Made by a program: the position numbers and the translations under genes. This document shows, piece by piece, positions 4,772 through 6,221 of a stretch of 6,221 nucleotides of DNA. Location of the stretch: positions 1 through 6,221 of the forward strand of contig LFTP01000138.1 of assembly GCA_001513395.1 (NCBI GenBank), read 5' to 3'. This stretch comes from Clostridia bacterium DTU080 (lineage in GTDB: Bacteria; Bacillota; Limnochordia; DTU080). Each line of letters begins with the position of its first letter. Positions within the stretch are counted from its first letter, which is position 1. The notes under the pieces were generated by a model that made no database searches, was not told the DNA's origin, and saw only the letters and a list, made by a program, of their open reading frames with translations.

Positions 4772-6221
4772 ATCTCTCCTCCCTCAAAAACGGAAAGTTC
4801 TTCTCATTGTACAACGCCCCCCAGAAGACGCGATCAGCCTCGACGCGAGCCCGATAGCGCCGCCCTTGCCGTTCGGGCATGCCTTCTTGCGCTTCGCGCA
4901 AGACTGTGAGAGCATGATCTCTCAGCCGCCGGGCCCACTCCCGAAGCTCCTGTTGGTCATCAAAAGGTTCAGGAACTGACCATAGCCAGGGGAAAAACTC
5001 TGTCGACCAGAGCGCCTCGAAGCGCCTGGCGCAAGATCCCCACCAGGCCTGCGCTGAATCGCTTCCGAAATCGATCTTCTCGGGTCCGCCCTGGAAAAAA
5101 GCGAACACTGCGGGTTTTAGCACTCTGTTTTGCATGATGCCCGTATACTCCATGGCCGTCTTACTCAACGCCGCCAAAGGCTCGCGACGCTGCGGCAGAC
5201 CAAAAACCCTTCGTTGGGCCGAAGAGGGAATCAAGACCGACTCTTCATGAAAACCGTCGGTGGTACCCTGGCCACGGATCATCACGGACATGGAAAGCCA
5301 GACCGGCCCCTCCCATGAGGCTTGCGGTCTCTGCAAGGCAGTTAGTCGCAACTGTGACTCTCGGGGAAAAAGCAAGCGCCTTATCAGATTAGCGCTGATT
5401 CCGTACGACGGAACGGTCAAAGCCTTGGGTTCCTCATCGCGAAGCTCTATAGGCAACCAAGGATCTCCGAGATCGCCCTTGAGTTTCTCGGCATCGATTC
5501 GCGTGGCATTTGTAGGTAGACTGTGCACATGGATACGCTCGCCGTTCCTTAGCCGCACCCGACGACAGATCTCTATGAAAAAGGGGTCAAGATCGGAAAG
5601 AGACAACTGTTTGCTGCCGTCCCACGGTTCCAGCCAAACCAAGACCAAGCCTTGAGGATCGTAGCCGTACTCTCCGGCCAGTACCTCCCGACGGTGGTCA
5701 AGCAAGCGAATTACGGCATCGGACCAACGCCTTCCCGGCCGCGAACTGCGGATCAACTCCACTATCGGCCTGTTGCCGAAACCGCTGTTCATCCGGACGA
5801 TCCCGTAATTCCCGCGACCCAAAAACCCGCTCATCGTCTGCAAGCTGACCAGGGAGTAGACCCAATCGTCCACATGAGGCTGGCTGAGTCGAGCCCATTT
5901 GACATCATGGTTTTTTGCCGTCTGCAAAAGATCCAAAGCGTCAGCGGCGTACTCTACGGGCTCTATAGGTTTCAGCCGAGCTTCATCACCGGGCGGCAAC
6001 GGAGCTTGCATAAAAGCGGGACGCTGCGTGTCTTCCACCACCAAAGTCCAAGCCTCATCTTCAAACGGTTCGGCTAGTTTCTTTAGACCGGTCAGCCAAT
6101 ACTCCTCATCTTGAACCGGGTCATCGTCACCCCGACGAGCCAGTATGACCGCTCCCAGATAACAAAGGAATACATGGAAGGCATCTTCTTGATGTCGTTG
6201 AATGCCGACCAGATGCTCCAC
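4752..6221 (-). CDS. cse1: Cse1 (CasA/Cas8e), large subunit of type I-E Cascade, 5'-truncated by window edge
   Basis: Large subunit of the type I-E Cascade complex. In the family it recognises the PAM, helps open target DNA and recruits Cas3. 489 codons are visible, ending in TGA. The frame is still open at the right edge and the expected N-terminal segment with its LL..PWIPV-type motif is missing, so perhaps 35-45 residues lie outside; the GTG at the very edge is probably an internal valine. Visible landmarks, numbered from the edge: an RPAFMQAP segment near 67-74, matching the HPFMQ segment of E. coli CasA; the loop region LGRGNYGIVRMNSGFGNRP at about 134-151; and a helical C-terminal part from about 385, matching the four-helix bundle. 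Only three cysteines are seen (20, 219, 397), so the CxxC pairs of E. coli CasA are absent. The last 20 bp overlap cse2. Family assignment is secure from sequence pattern and operon position. Confidence 0.93.
   Translation of the reverse strand: MEHLVGIQRHQEDAFHVFLCYLGAVILARRGDDDPVQDEEYWLTGLKKLAEPFEDEAWTLVVEDTQRPAFMQAPLPPGDEARLKPIEPVEYAADALDLLQTAKNHDVKWARLSQPHVDDWVYSLVSLQTMSGFLGRGNYGIVRMNSGFGNRPIVELIRSSRPGRRWSDAVIRLLDHRREVLAGEYGYDPQGLVLVWLEPWDGSKQLSLSDLDPFFIEICRRVRLRNGERIHVHSLPTNATRIDAEKLKGDLGDPWLPIELRDEEPKALTVPSYGISANLIRRLLFPRESQLRLTALQRPQASWEGPVWLSMSVMIRGQGTTDGFHEESVLIPSSAQRRVFGLPQRREPLAALSKTAMEYTGIMQNRVLKPAVFAFFQGGPEKIDFGSDSAQAWWGSCARRFEALWSTEFFPWLWSVPEPFDDQQELREWARRLRDHALTVLREAQEGMPERQGRRYRARVEADRVFWGALYNEKNFPFLREERYEHTGS
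4776..4783 (-). promoter_or_regulatory. Ribosome binding site of cse2
   Basis: On the minus strand GGGAGGAG lies 4 nt before the ATG at 4771 (6 nt if counted from GGGAGG). It sits inside the 3' end of cse1 and supports this cse2 start despite the 20-bp overlap. Confidence 0.8.

Noticed and set aside
6219..6221. GTG at the right edge as the true start of cse1
   Set aside because: The family's conserved N-terminal segment would be missing, so this is most likely an internal Val codon of a gene cut by the window.

Overview
The window holds most of a type I-E CRISPR-Cas operon, all on the minus strand and therefore read from the right edge to the left. In transcription order the genes are cse1/cas8e (N-terminal codons cut off by the right edge), cse2/cas11, cas7e, cas5e, cas6e, cas1 and cas2. 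All seven frames are intact as far as they are visible. No cas3 is present; in this operon type it usually lies upstream of cse1, which here would be beyond the right edge. The base composition looks moderately GC-rich and the proteins have a proteobacterial flavour, but the sequence does not allow a firm taxonomic call.

Cse1, Cse2, Cas7e, Cas5e and Cas6e would form Cascade, the crRNA-guided surveillance complex. Cas6e would cut the pre-crRNA, and Cas1-Cas2 would integrate new spacers. Packing is very tight. cse1 overlaps cse2 by 20 bp and an 11-bp gap separates cse2 from cas7e. The next four junctions (cas7e/cas5e, cas5e/cas6e, cas6e/cas1, cas1/cas2) are all 4-bp ATGA stop-start overlaps. 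Good Shine-Dalgarno sequences precede cse2, cas7e, cas5e and cas6e, while cas1 and cas2 seem to depend on translational coupling.

The 381 bp downstream of cas2 (positions 1-381) are the unusual part. A CRISPR leader and array are commonly found here, but there is no repeat array. Going leftwards on the minus strand there are about 130 bp of leader-like spacer, then a short stretch (234-250) resembling the first half of a type I-E repeat without its second half, then a hairpin followed by eight Ts (a probable terminator, 114-149). From position 109 to the left edge the sequence looks like the 5' end of a bacterial group II intron, best matching group IIC. Group IIC introns typically insert just after intrinsic terminators, so hairpin, T-run and intron start support one another.

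The main conclusion is an otherwise ordinary I-E cas operon whose downstream end carries a retroelement at its terminator, with no intact array where one would be expected.
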